Assembly: GCA_026826555.1 (NCBI GenBank)
Contig: JAKSZT010054396.1
Span: forward strand, 16,380,057 to 16,444,056
DNA length: 64,000 bases
From: Tolypeutes matacus
Taxonomy: Eukaryota; Chordata; Mammalia; Cingulata; Chlamyphoridae
Direction: 5' to 3'
The translations under genes and the position numbers were made by a program. Of this stretch, positions 21,987-32,046 are shown piece after piece (the first letter of the stretch is position 1; each line of letters starts with the position of its first letter). The notes beneath the pieces were generated by a model. It was given only the letters and a program-made list of their open reading frames with translations, was not told where the DNA came from and did no database searches.

Positions 21987-22485
21987 CTCTCTCTTTTTTT
22001 TAAAGATTTATTTATTTACTTTTATCCATTTTTACCCACCCCCACCCCCCATTTTTGCTGTTTTTGTGTCCATTCGCTGGGCTATTCTCTTTGTCTGTTT
22101 CCTGCTCTCTCTTCTCTTCCTTCTCCTCCTGTCTCCACTGGGATTCGATCCTGGGAAACTTCGATGTGGAAGAGAGGCGTCCTACCACCTGCACCACCTT
22201 AGTTCCTGGTTTTTCGGCATGTCTCGTCTTGGCTCTCCCTTGTGTCACTCTCCTGTTACATCATCATCTTGCTGCATGGCTCAGTGGGGCCTGGCGGTAG
22301 ACCTGCGTTTGGGGTCTGGAGGCCTCACCCACTTGCGGGACCTGACGGCGCACCTATGCACAGAGCCTGGTGGTCCACACACCTTCTATATTTTTCTTTA
22401 TTTTTACTGGGAGGTCCTGGGGATCAACCCAGGTCCCTCCGTATGGGAGACGGATGCCCAACCACTTGAGCCACATCCACATCCC
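21987..22485 (-). mobile_element. Chimeric DAS SINE (about 500 bp), antisense, stand-alone copy
   Basis: On the minus strand it begins 'gggggatgtggatgtggctc' with a tRNA-like block and a B-box-like 'gggttgatcccc'. Next comes an A-rich linker, a spacer containing 'gcagcaagatgatgatgtaa' and 'caggagagtgacacaaggga', and a second tRNA-like block ('aactaaggtggtgcaggtgg ... ggatcgaatccc'). It ends in AAATAAATAAATC poly(A). TSD 'cctacatctct' at 21,976-21,986 and 22,486-22,496. Fusion of tRNA-Ala SINEs to an unidentified segment of about 180 nt has been reported in Dasypus. This copy shows the SINE part alone, without the flanks seen at 2.4-3.3 kb and 31.2-32.0 kb. Reading frames across it are not genes. 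Confidence 0.9.
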
Positions 22486-22809
22486 CCTACATCTCTTTTA
22501 AGTGCTCATGTTATCATTCCTCATGTTAACAAAAGGATTCACCAGGATGTCTTCCCTGCTGGACTGAAGGTTCCTTCAGACTGGGCTCCTGCATATTTCA
22601 CTTTTTATCCATCCATCTCCCCACTATGGTTCCAGCCCAGGTCTTTTATATTTGATAGGTGCTCAACACAAAAACAGACACCCAGTAAGTTATCTGCAGA
22701 GCTGCTTGGAACTTGCCTTGAGTTAAATCTGAGGTGGAAAAACCCCACCAACCCCCAACTCCTGTCTGCCCTGGAATCCATGAATGTCCAGGATTCCCTA
22801 AGCAGAAAA

Positions 22810-22965
22810 CTGGGAAATAAAACATAAAAGTGACTTCCATTTACTGGGCACACATTTTTGTATTAATCCTTATGACATCCTTTGCAGTAGTTATTAGACC
22901 CATTTTACAGATGAAGAAACTCAGTCTCCAAAACATTAAAGTAACTGACTCAAGTATCATAGACC
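22810..22965 (-). repeat. MIR, antisense
   Basis: 'acttccatttactgggcaca', 'cattttacagatgaagaaac' and 'ttaaagtaactgactcaag' mark an antisense MIR. Confidence 0.75.
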
Positions 22966-23149
22966 TACCTCATTAAGGAGAAGCCAGCTGGGAAATTCCA
23001 CTCCATGTGACACTGTAAATCTCAGAGAAAGTCATAAATAAAAGCCAGAAACTTCTCTGGGCTTTTCCAGCTGGGATTTTTGTGCCTCTCTGATCACACA
23101 CATATTTGTATTTTCTGCTGCTGGGAAAGTGAAGTGGACTGACTTATGT

Positions 23150-23330
23150 TAGGAATCTGCTGCTCACAAGAGCAGGCTCTGTGCCAAGTACTTTCCCATC
23201 CTTACAGAACTATATGAACTGGATCACATTCCCACTTCACAGATGAGGAAACCAAAGCTCAGAGAAGTTAAATCATGTACTCAGGATCACACGGTATGAA
23301 AAGGGCAGTCAGGATTCCATTCTCCTTCTG
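23150..23330 (-). repeat. MIR, antisense
   Basis: 'cacttcacagatgaggaaac', 'caaagctcagagaagttaaa' and 'actcaggatcacacggtatg' are the antisense MIR core. Confidence 0.82.
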
Positions 23331-24921
23331 TCAGACTGCAAAGCTCATTCTCTTTCTCTTACACTATACTAAGTACATAATTTAATCAAAATTGATCTGG
23401 AAGATTCTTCAGAGGTCATCTATTCTAGTAGAGACCCAGGAGGCAGGGGTGGGATTAAGGGACTTGCTCTGGGATGGAGAATTTTTGTCAGTAAAGGGAG
23501 GCTAGAGGGGGATTGTATTAGTCAGTATTCTCTAGGGAAACAGAACAAACAGGATATATAAAAATATAAATATGAAATTTTTATAAGATTTATAAAACTC
23601 TTGTAGAACTCCCGCTTATACAGATCAAATAAGAGTTTAGTAGACTATTCGTCTATTTTACTTCTAGGTAAATCTACTAACCAATGTCTCTACAAGTCAG
23701 ACTATTTTGATTATTGTTTTGAGTCTGCTGTCCATTATGATAGCCACACCTACCTTGTCTTTGGTGATTAAGTGCTGCCACTTGGCTTCTGCCAACCCTG
23801 GATCCAATCATCCCCATTGTGCTTAAGGACCCAACTTCAGTGACAGCAGTCCCCACAGCAATATCTGACCTACAGAGAAGAGCAACCACAGAGACCTTCA
23901 GGAACGATGGAGTTATCTCACAAATTCATTCCTCACAGTCCTACTGAAAGGTTTCCTCCGGACATTTCTGGGATAGGTGAGCAGTCTCTCTAAGCCTTTG
24001 GATCCCATCATCTACATTATATTATACCAGAGTGTTCTAGCATTTTAACCTCAGGTAATGTAGGCCACCTTTTGGTAGATGCTTCAGCCAACCACTGGAA
24101 TGGGCTTTTAGAACCCTTTCTAACCCCTCGAACTACAGCATTGAATCCAGATTCTCTGCTTAGTGGGCCCTATCAATAAATTCGGCCTGATCTAACTTTA
24201 TATCCCTTCCACTATTATCCTATACCCTTAATATCCATTCTCTGGATTTTTAAATATTCCCTGGATTTTTAAATATATATCATGGAAAACTCAAGCAGTT
24301 CTTTTGGATTCTAGCTTGCCTCCTCACTTTGTACCTTACCTTTTGGGGCCTGTTGGGACTTCAGTCTAGTTAGAGGTCTGGAAGAAAAGGGGGTGGTGGG
24401 GATGGGTCATGAGAAGAATTAGAAGTGTCTTACAAGCCAGTTACCTCAGGCATTCCATTGTAGTTTCATCTGGTGAAACAAGACTAATCTCTTCAGACTG
24501 AGGAATGAGGGCTGTTTCCTCAAGGGCTGTGGTTCAAGGCTTATCAGGCACTTCAGGTGGAGAGTTTGGATAGCTGATTCCTCAGGGCAGCCCATTAAGG
24601 GTTTATGTGGCAAAGACTCAGCAGAATCTAGGGTTTCAGTGTCCACCTCACCATCATTATTAACCCATATGTCCCCATTTCAGTTTTCAGGATCTCATCC
24701 CTTTCCAATCAATGCCCTCACTTTAACAGCAGACAGCTTGTAAGGTTGGGAATTTAACTACATTGTAATTCAGCCACATGCATGATGAGACTCTTAAGTC
24801 TGGTTTTCAGAATCTCAAGTCTGTGGCTACATGAAACAAAATTTTCTTTCAGGGCACACATGTAAACTTTCATGTCCTTCATGCAGCACTTAAGTTGGGA
24901 ATTTGAAGTCTTGAGCTCACC

Positions 24922-24935
24922 GCCCCCCCCCCCCC
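24922..24935. repeat. Poly(C) tract
   Basis: A run of about 14 C (after 'caccg') is followed by a T-run, within the degraded MaLR-like internal region. On the other strand it is a G-run. Confidence 0.9.
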
Positions 24936-25336
24936 TTTTTAAAACTATAGCTAGCATATTTAGGAACAACCAGCCAACATCATTGTACCTTTTAACTCCA
25001 CAAAACTCTGTTAAGGTGTCAAAAACACTTTCATCCAGAGCCTTGCCTCTTATAAACATTTCAGTGGCTGTATCCAATGGTGATATTTTGCATATCTCTA
25101 TTGCCAATTCACACCTTGGACTATCAGTGCCATCTTGATAGTTGGAAATGGAGTTATTAGTGCCTTTGAATCTAATCAGATTAGAGAACCAATTCCCAAA
25201 ACCCTAGAACCAATTCAGAAATCTCATCTTTACAATTCTGTTTCTCAAGGACCACTCCCAGTAACAAAGCTGTACTAGTCAAGGTTCTGTACAGAAACCC
25301 GAACCAAAGGAGATATATTATATAAATATTATGAGA

Positions 25337-25341
<5 letters not shown>

Positions 25342-25367
<26 letters not shown>

Positions 25368-25533
25368 TTTATTTATTTATTCATTTATCGCCCCCTTGCT
25401 GCTTGTGCTCGCTGGGTCAGCTAACCACGCCGTGTGGGCGAGCTTGCCTTCACCAGGAGGCCCCGGGAGCCGAACCCAGGGCCTCCCATATGGTAAACAG
25501 GAGCCCTACTGATTGAGCCACAGCCGCTTCCCG
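25342..25533 (-). mobile_element. DAS SINE, antisense, inserted in an LTR
   Basis: The full body and head are present ('ccacagccgcttccc' at the right edge), with poly(T) at the left. The target-site duplication 'atgagattttt' lies at about 25,331 and 25,534. It splits the MaLR-like LTR at 25,271-25,927, so it is younger than that LTR. Confidence 0.95.
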
Positions 25534-26691
25534 ATGAGATTTTTTAATAAGAATTGTCTCATGCAACTGTGGGGATAGGCGAGTCCAGATTCCATAGGGC
25601 AGGCCACAAACTGGGAAATTTGATGAAGGTTTTTGATAAAATCCCCAGGAGAAGCTAGCTGGCTGAAGTAGAGATGAAAATTCTCTCTCTTTACTGCTGA
25701 AATCATCACTTCTCCTTTTAAGGCCTTCAACTGATTGGATGATGCTTCTTTCACTGTTGAAGGCAATCTCCTCACTTGATTGTAGATGTAATCAGCCATA
25801 GATGCAATCAATTTACTGTTGATTTAAATCCACGAAATATCCTCCCAGTAATAATCAGGCCAGTATTGCTTAACCAAGCAACTGGACACCATAACCTGGC
25901 CAAGTTGACACATGAACTTAACCATCACTGGGAGGAAAGTGGGAAGGACAGATATATCCATCGTCTGTGCACTGGGCAGCAGAGAGGACCCCACTAACCC
26001 ACAAAATTCCCTTGGTGAGGCTTTGTCCTGCAGCCTTGTTGGGATTCTACCTGTGAACCTTACAGGACTGAGGCCCAGCTCAGGGTGGGAGAGTGACCAG
26101 AAACAGAAGAGGTGGGTGAGGGGTACCAGTAGCAGCCCCCTGAACATCAAGGAGTGAGGAAATAGCATTTCCATCAAAGCCAGGCCCCAGTAACACCATA
26201 GCAGACTTTGGAGGAGGGGAACATTGGCTGGCTCCAGAGTCCCTCAGAGCTTCTGAACTGTGGAACAAATGAAGGAGTGGACTTCCCAGAAGGTCGAGGG
26301 AACCGTGAGCCAGATGGATGCAAAATGGCAGCACAGCACATTGGCCTCTTGTCACTTGCCACAGGCGCTAGAGCTTCCTGGACCTGGCACAGACAAGCTT
26401 AGTATTAGTGGCAGGGCAGCCGTCTTAGCCACAGCTGTGCCCAAGACAAGCCAGTGGTTCCCGAAAGGTTAGTGTGTGCCTGTGGATGTGCATTTGGGCA
26501 AAAGCTCGTGAGTATGTGCACATCTGTACTCCAGGTTGTTATCACAGGAAATGATAACTTTGCGCAGGCACCCACTGTGTGTTGAGCACACAGACAGGCA
26601 TAGGAATCCTAGGGCTTAGGCCTTGCCCCAGAAGGGCTTAAGGCTCAGTAGGGACACAGGGACATTCTCCTCAAAAGTTAAAAATGAAATG

Positions 26692-26763
26692 GGGAGCGGC
26701 TATAGCTCAAATGGTTGAATGCCTGCTTCCCACGTATGAGGTACCTGCTAAAAAAAAAATCTC
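26692..26763 (+). mobile_element. DAS SINE monomer, short older copy
   Basis: 'ggggagcggctatagctcaa', 'atggttgaatgcctgcttcc' and 'cacgtatgaggtacctgct' are followed by an A-run. The B-box half is deleted. A younger DAS copy is inserted in its A-tail. Confidence 0.8.
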
Positions 26764-26785
26764 ATGTTAAAAAAAAAAGAAAGAG

Positions 26786-26945
26786 GGAAGCGGCTGTGGC
26801 TCAATCAGTGGGGCTCCCGTTTGCCGTATGGGAGGCCCCGGGAATCCGGGGCCTCCTGGTGAGGGCAGGCCCGCCCGCACGGCGTGGTTGGCTGACCCAG
26901 CGAGCGCAGGCAGCAGGGTGGGGATAAATGAATAAATAAATAAAA

Positions 26946-26977
<32 letters not shown>
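26786..26977 (+). mobile_element. DAS SINE inserted in the tail of another DAS
   Basis: The full-length head and body are followed by a tail of 'gaataaataaataaaatctt' plus about 27 A. The B-box segment reads 'ccccgggaatccggggcc' instead of 'ccccgggttcggttcccggg', a small internal deletion that should weaken Pol III promoter activity. A-rich duplications (aaaaaaagaaag) flank it. Confidence 0.92.
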
Positions 26978-26980
<3 letters not shown>

Positions 26981-27599
26981 AGCTAACGAAATGAGAAGAT
27001 GGACCAAACCACATGCTAATGGAGGGCCCCTAAGAACATGTGCCAGGAGTTGGGAGGAGAAAGTCATCACCCTGGGGAGTGGGCAGCTCAAGGGTGTGAC
27101 AGTCTGATTGGGTAGGTGGGTGACTAACCACCTTGTGTAAGGCCCTGAAGAGGACTGAGGAGCAGGGGACCCAGGCTGAGGCAGAGGAGAGGGTGGCTAG
27201 ATGGGGCTGCCAGGGAGTCCTGCAACTGCCGGGAGCCCTGGATGACAGGAGCAGTGGATGAGGGAGGGAGGCACTTTCATCACCCATTGTTAGGAAAACA
27301 AAGCACAAAGCCACTCAAAGTGGCCGTACTGCATTTGCAGGCAGCTTCTGTTAGAAGCTCAGCACACGGAGCAAATCGTGTGCCCTAAGGGGTCGGTCTC
27401 CTAGAGCTTGATTTCCTTTATGAAAACTGTAAGAGCTGGAGGGAGGGAGGGAAGTAGTATAATTGAAACCATTCTATGCCTATCTTCTGTATATACTTTC
27501 TTTTTTACTTAGTTATTAACAGTATGCAAATTTTGTTCTGTATTATTTTTTTGACTTAACTGTTTTATTTTTTTCCTGTCCATATATCCAGAGTGCATA

Positions 27600-28053
27600 T
27601 ACTTAAATTTTTTTTGTTTTGAAATAATTTCAAGCTTAATGAGACTAACAGAACTCCCTTTTACCCAGATACACCAATTCTTAACATTTTGTCACTCTCC
27701 CTCTCCCCTTCTTTCCTTTCTTCTCTCCCTCTTTCCTTCCTTTCTATTATTTACTGTTTCTGAACCATTGAGAGTAGTTTGCGGGCATTACGCTGCTTTA
27801 TCCTTTAATACTTCACTGTGCATCTCTTAGGAACAAGGACACTCTTTCATAACCACAGCACATCAAATTCAGGACATTTAGTGCTGGTACAATATTTTTA
27901 TCTGATCTATCATCCATGTTCCAATTTTGTCACTTGTTCCCTTAATGTCCTTTATAGGATTTGCCTCCCACAAGATCCAGTGAAGGGTCATGTCTTGCAT
28001 TTAAGTGTGCTTTCTCTTTATTCTCCTTTAATTAGGGATAATTCCCCAGCCTT
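27600..28053. mobile_element. Old LINE-derived piece
   Basis: 'gaaataatttcaagcttaat', 'cccttttacccagatacacc' and 'aattcttaacattttgtcac' followed by a pyrimidine-rich stretch (27,690-27,750) resemble a widespread L1M/HAL1-like sequence. The related words at 57,500-57,760 support this. Confidence 0.6.
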
Positions 28054-28063
28054 TCTTTGACTT

Positions 28064-28270
28064 TTTTTTTTTTTTGAGGTACCGGGGTCCGGGGATTGAA
28101 CCCACATGTGGGAAGCGAGCACCCAACCACCGAGCTACATTGGTTTCCTGGAGTTGGTTTTTTTGTTTGTGTTGCTTGTTGTTTGTTTGTGTTCTTTTCA
28201 GGAGGCACCGGGAACCAGGACCTCCCATATGGGAGGTGGACACTCAACAGCTTGAGACATATCTGCTCCC
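28064..28270 (-). mobile_element. DAS SINE dimer, antisense
   Basis: Two tRNA-like units lie in reverse: 'ctcgggt'-less old monomer ends with 'gagctacattggtttcctgg', and the second ends 'cagcttgagacatatctgct'. They are separated by a GT/T-rich linker. The TSD 'tctttgactt' occurs at 28,054-28,063 and 28,271-28,280, enclosing both. Frames through it are not genes. Confidence 0.88.
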
Positions 28271-28280
28271 TCTTTGACTT

Positions 28281-28830
28281 CTACAACATTGACATTTTTA
28301 AAGACCTTTTTGTTTTCAAAATAGATACAGTCCATAATACTTTTATTAACTTCGTAATATTCTACTACATAGATATTTCCAATTTACTTTACTTTCCCCT
28401 ATTGTTTTTCATTGCTAAAGCTAATAGTGTTTCTGTAAAACACATCTATTTAATTTCCTCTCATTGCATTCTTTCTGTTGGATGTATTCCCAAAGGTGGA
28501 ATACCAGGTCAGAGGTCATGCATGACTGGTTTAATGGTTGAAACTAAAAATAGTGAACCGTTTTAGTGCCTCCAGCATGTACTTATTTCATTATGGCTTT
28601 GCCAACACGCTTTTATTGTTTTTATCTTTTTAATGATAGTTTAAGAGTTTTACAAAGATACATTAATGTTTTTGCTGTGGAGAAATTTAAAGTGGTTGAA
28701 GTTTTCTGTGCTTCTCCCTTAATTTCAAAGCTTATTCTCTCTGCTACTTTTCTTTATGGTGTTTACATTCCATTTTCATTTTATTACATATTCAGTCATT
28801 TTCGTGGATAATTTGAAGTTCCAGTAGCAA
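28281..28830. mobile_element. Old LINE-derived piece, continuation
   Basis: AT-rich sequence with 'ttctgttggatgtattccca', 'aaaggtggaataccaggtca' and 'tgctttgccaacacgctttt' resembles the antisense L1M theme 'ggatatataccyagaagtgg...'. It is highly diverged and the strand is not certain. Confidence 0.45.
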
Positions 28831-30165
28831 AACAAGGTCTGTAAGGCAAATAAATAATTCTCAATTTGTAAGTGATAAGGAGGCGGCCCAGAGAATTTAC
28901 CTGACCCAGCCCAGTCAGGACTAGAGGCGAGAGCTCTTCCCTGTAGACTGGATGGTGCTGCTTCCCTCCCCCCAGTCCTCCTGGCTCACCATCACCCTAG
29001 AGGGACAGAGGCTGTATGGTCCTCAGGTCAGAGAGTTCTGATTCTTTGTTTCTACTTTCAAAAGCTGACTGGAAGGTTCTCTAAGACAGCTTTCTGAAAG
29101 AGTGTTATTGGGAGAGGGGTAGGCAAATGAGAGCTATGTTCCCCTTGCTAGGAAAACCAAAGTGAAAGTTAAGAACCAAGGCCAGGGATAGGAGTTAGGG
29201 CCCGAGGTAGCCGACCATCGCAGCTGTAGGGAAGCACCCCAGGGCTCTGGGAGGTTGTGTGAGAGCTGCAGCTTTTACCCCTTCCCACAGCAGGTAACGG
29301 CTGCAGCCTTCAGTCTCTGGTGGAGACTACCACAGCCCAGAAGCAGCCGCGAGCTCCTGAGCTCTTTCACCCACAGAGAAAAGCCTGATGGTGGCTCTCT
29401 GAGAGGCCTCCTTCAACAGGCTTTAAAACTCAAGGACTTTAACCTGCAAAGGTGCCTACTCCTACATCACCTAGTCCAGGGATGGCAAACTGTTGCCCTA
29501 CAGCCAAAATGTAGCCTGCCACCTGTCACCTGTTTTTTTTTTTTTTTTTTCTTTTTAAAAATGTATTTATTGTTGTATAACATATACTCATAATCACTTG
29601 TTTTTTGAATGGCCTTCGAGCTAAGGATGGTTTTTATAGATGAACATTTCCAATTGATTTGATGATCAAGAACCCTAACTTTGAGTGCTAATTAAGCAAA
29701 ATGTTATCCCCGCCCCTTATAAAAAAGTTCCCATTCTTCTCACTGGAAGACCTCTGTTTAAAAAAAAAACAAAACTCAATTGCCATTGTTATATTTTGAA
29801 CTTCATCAATAAAATATTTGTGGAAATTAGTTTTCTCCCTTGTGTAAGTACCTACGTGACATCCTTATTTTGCAACACTTAAAATATTTACTATCAGGCC
29901 CTTTATAGAAAGTATGCTGGCTTCAGGTCTACTCCAGTGGGGTTTACTACTCTTTAAGCAGTAGAATTTTTTATAAGTGGATTATTAAGAAGTGGGGGAC
30001 AGGATATAAACAGATCAAAATGAAGGTGCAGTGGTGGGAAAGGGGGAGGAAGGGCCTCAGGTCCATGAGGAGCCCAGATTCAGAACCGCTGTCCATCTGA
30101 GCCAGTCCTGTCTTGTTCAGAAGGGGTATGGTGGGAAGAAGGGAGCCCTAGGGGATGGTAGGTAT
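28831..30165. other. Intron stretch, mostly unrecognised
   Basis: Around 29,470-29,600, 'ccagggatggcaaactgttg', 'ccaaaatgtagcctgccacc' and then a T-run resemble an ancient DNA-transposon-like repeat ('gatcggcaaactatggccc'), family uncertain. The rest shows nothing I can name. Confidence 0.45.
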
Positions 30166-30295
30166 TTTACGTATTTTACAGATGAGGAAGCTGAGGCCAA
30201 GAGCACTTTAACTTGCCAAAGTAAATGTCAGAGCTGGGATTTGAGCCCATGACTTCTGACTCCTGTCCATTGCTCTCTTTGAGGTATCATGCTGC
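30165..30295 (-). repeat. MIR, antisense
   Basis: 'attttacagatgaggaagct', 'gaggccaagagcactttaac' and 'gagctgggatttgagcccat' mark an antisense MIR. Confidence 0.82.
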
Positions 30296-30824
30296 CCAGG
30301 ATTTTCTCTCTGTAACCCTCGGGTCCCCTCCAGAGAGCAGGGAAGCAGGTTGATAATATCACTTATGTTCTTAGGAGTTTAGTGGGGAGCCTGCTGAGAA
30401 CCTAGTTGTCCTGTGTAACACATTTCCAGGGCTGGCACTGCCTCTCTGATTACCACCCCAGGGTGACCCACCCCTGACACCTCCCAGCATCTAATGCTAA
30501 GGCCTCAGGACCCTAATCTTGAATCTTGAGCCACTGGCCCCTGGTGGCCTGACCCCAGAGCCTGGAGGGTAATGAGATAGCCTTTCCTCCTTGCCATGAT
30601 GCTCATTTAGCCCCCTAGGGGGAGGGTCCACCAGCTAGGGAGGAGAGCTTAGCTGTGGCGAGTACAGGGCGGTTCCAGGAAGTGAAGTGTTCCTACCAGA
30701 CTACACTTTGGAGGAGCCCCGGCTCAGAGAGGAGATGGGGAAGAGGGGAGAAGGGCAGCTGATGCACCCAGGCAGGAGAGCCCCAGCCCGGCCACTGCTC
30801 TGGGTACTGGAGTTATCCAGGCCT

Positions 30825-30935
30825 GGGTTTGTTTCCTAGCTCTGCTGCTGGGAGATGCTTGACCCCAGGCAGCTTCGCTTTCATAGGTTCGGTTTCTTCA
30901 TCTGTAACATGGTCACTATCTCACAAGATTGTTGA
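30825..30935 (+). repeat. MIR, sense, 5' part
   Basis: 'gtttgtttcctagctctgct', 'cataggttcggtttcttcat' and 'ctgtaacatggtcactatct' match MIR in sense orientation. Confidence 0.65.
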
Positions 30936-31196
30936 AATACCAGACATAGAATATGAGTCTCTCTATGTTTTTTTAGCCTTCTGGGGTCGCCTGTCATTTA
31001 ATGTCCAAATAAGAATTATGAGCATTCCATTTTTTAATTGGATTGTCTTTTTATCATTGAATTGTATGATCTCTTTATACAACGTGGATATCAAACCCTT
31101 ATCAGATATGTGGTTTCCAAATATTTTCTCCCAAGGAGTAGGCTCCCCTTTTATTTTCTTGACAAAGTCTTTTGAAGAACAAAAGTGTTTAAATTT

Positions 31197-32046
31197 TTTT
31201 TAACACTTTATTGAAGTATATCATTCATACATGAACATACATAAACAATAAGTGTTCAGTAAACATTGTGAACTTACAAAACAAACATACATAACATTAT
31301 ATAGGGCTCCTACACATCACCCCACCACAAATACTTTGATTTGTTGTGAAACATTGGTTTACAAATTATTAAAGAGCATCGTCAAAGTATTACTACTAAC
31401 TATAGTCTGTATTTTCCTCCCCTATACATTTTTTTAAGGATTTATTTTCTTTTATCCATTCCCCCCCACCCCCATTTTTGCTGTTTCTGTGTCCATTCAC
31501 TGGGCAACTCTCTGTGTCCATTACCTGCCTTCTCTTTCATCCTTCTCCTCCGGCCTTCACTGGGATTTGATCCTCGGAACCTCCAATGTGGGAGAGAGGT
31601 ATCCTATCACCTGCGCCATCTTAGTTCCTGTTTGGTGCATCTCATCTTGGCTCTCCCTTGTGTCACTCTCCTGTTACGTCATCATCTTGCTGCGTGGCTC
31701 GTGGAGCCTGACAGCGCACCCGCTCGCAGGACCTGGCGGCCCACATGCCTTCTATATTTTTCTTTTTTAAATTTTTACCAGGAGGTCCTGGGGACAAACG
31801 CCCAACCATTTGCGCCACATCTGTCCCCCTGCTACATCTCCCAAGGTTGACCAAAGATACCCAGAGCCATAGTCATCTCCCATACAGGATGATTACATAA
31901 TAAATCAGGCTTAGTTTATCACCAGCATTCTAAAAACCAGACCTAGGGAGAAATAGTAGGTCTGGGGACAAATGCATGGTTTCTAATATAGCAAATATTT
32001 AACCTACCCTGATTATCACAAAATCAGGACAGCAAGAATATTCGCT
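31197..32046 (-). mobile_element. Composite retroposon, copy 2, antisense
   Basis: This is the reverse-oriented counterpart of 2,364-3,322. Going leftwards from 32,046: the 'gcgaatattcttgctgtcct' 5' end with the same two hairpins, the chimeric DAS core (about 31,838 down to 31,437), the same 3' segment ending 'ttcaataaagtgtt', and poly(A). The target-site duplication is 'caaaagtgtttaaattt' (31,180-31,196) against 'caaaagtgtttaatttt' (32,047-32,063), with one mismatch. The L1 reads continuously across the junction. Confidence 0.85.

Larger units (their letters stand above)
23517..25927 (-). mobile_element. MaLR/ERVL-like LTR element with degraded internal region, antisense
   Basis: At the right (25,271-25,927) is an LTR in reverse. 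Its minus-strand start is 'tgatggttaagttcatgtgt' and its end is '...ttctgtacagaaccttgacta' followed by gtaca; it is interrupted by a DAS SINE. At the left, 23,517 starts 'tgtattagtcagtattctct', the same LTR 3' end type. The middle contains gag-like debris such as a 117-codon minus-strand frame (24,754-25,107) with a heptad-like Lys/Leu-rich C-terminal half. I infer a 5' LTR (right), internal sequence, and a partial 3' LTR (left). No clear host-site duplication was found, so two separate insertions are possible. It is an inactive fossil. Confidence 0.5.

Noticed and set aside
21844..22827. 327-codon plus-strand frame, the longest in the window
   Set aside because: It runs across an antisense chimeric DAS SINE (21,987-22,485) and its A-tail. 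The protein is low-complexity Phe/Leu/Ser-rich with no domain.
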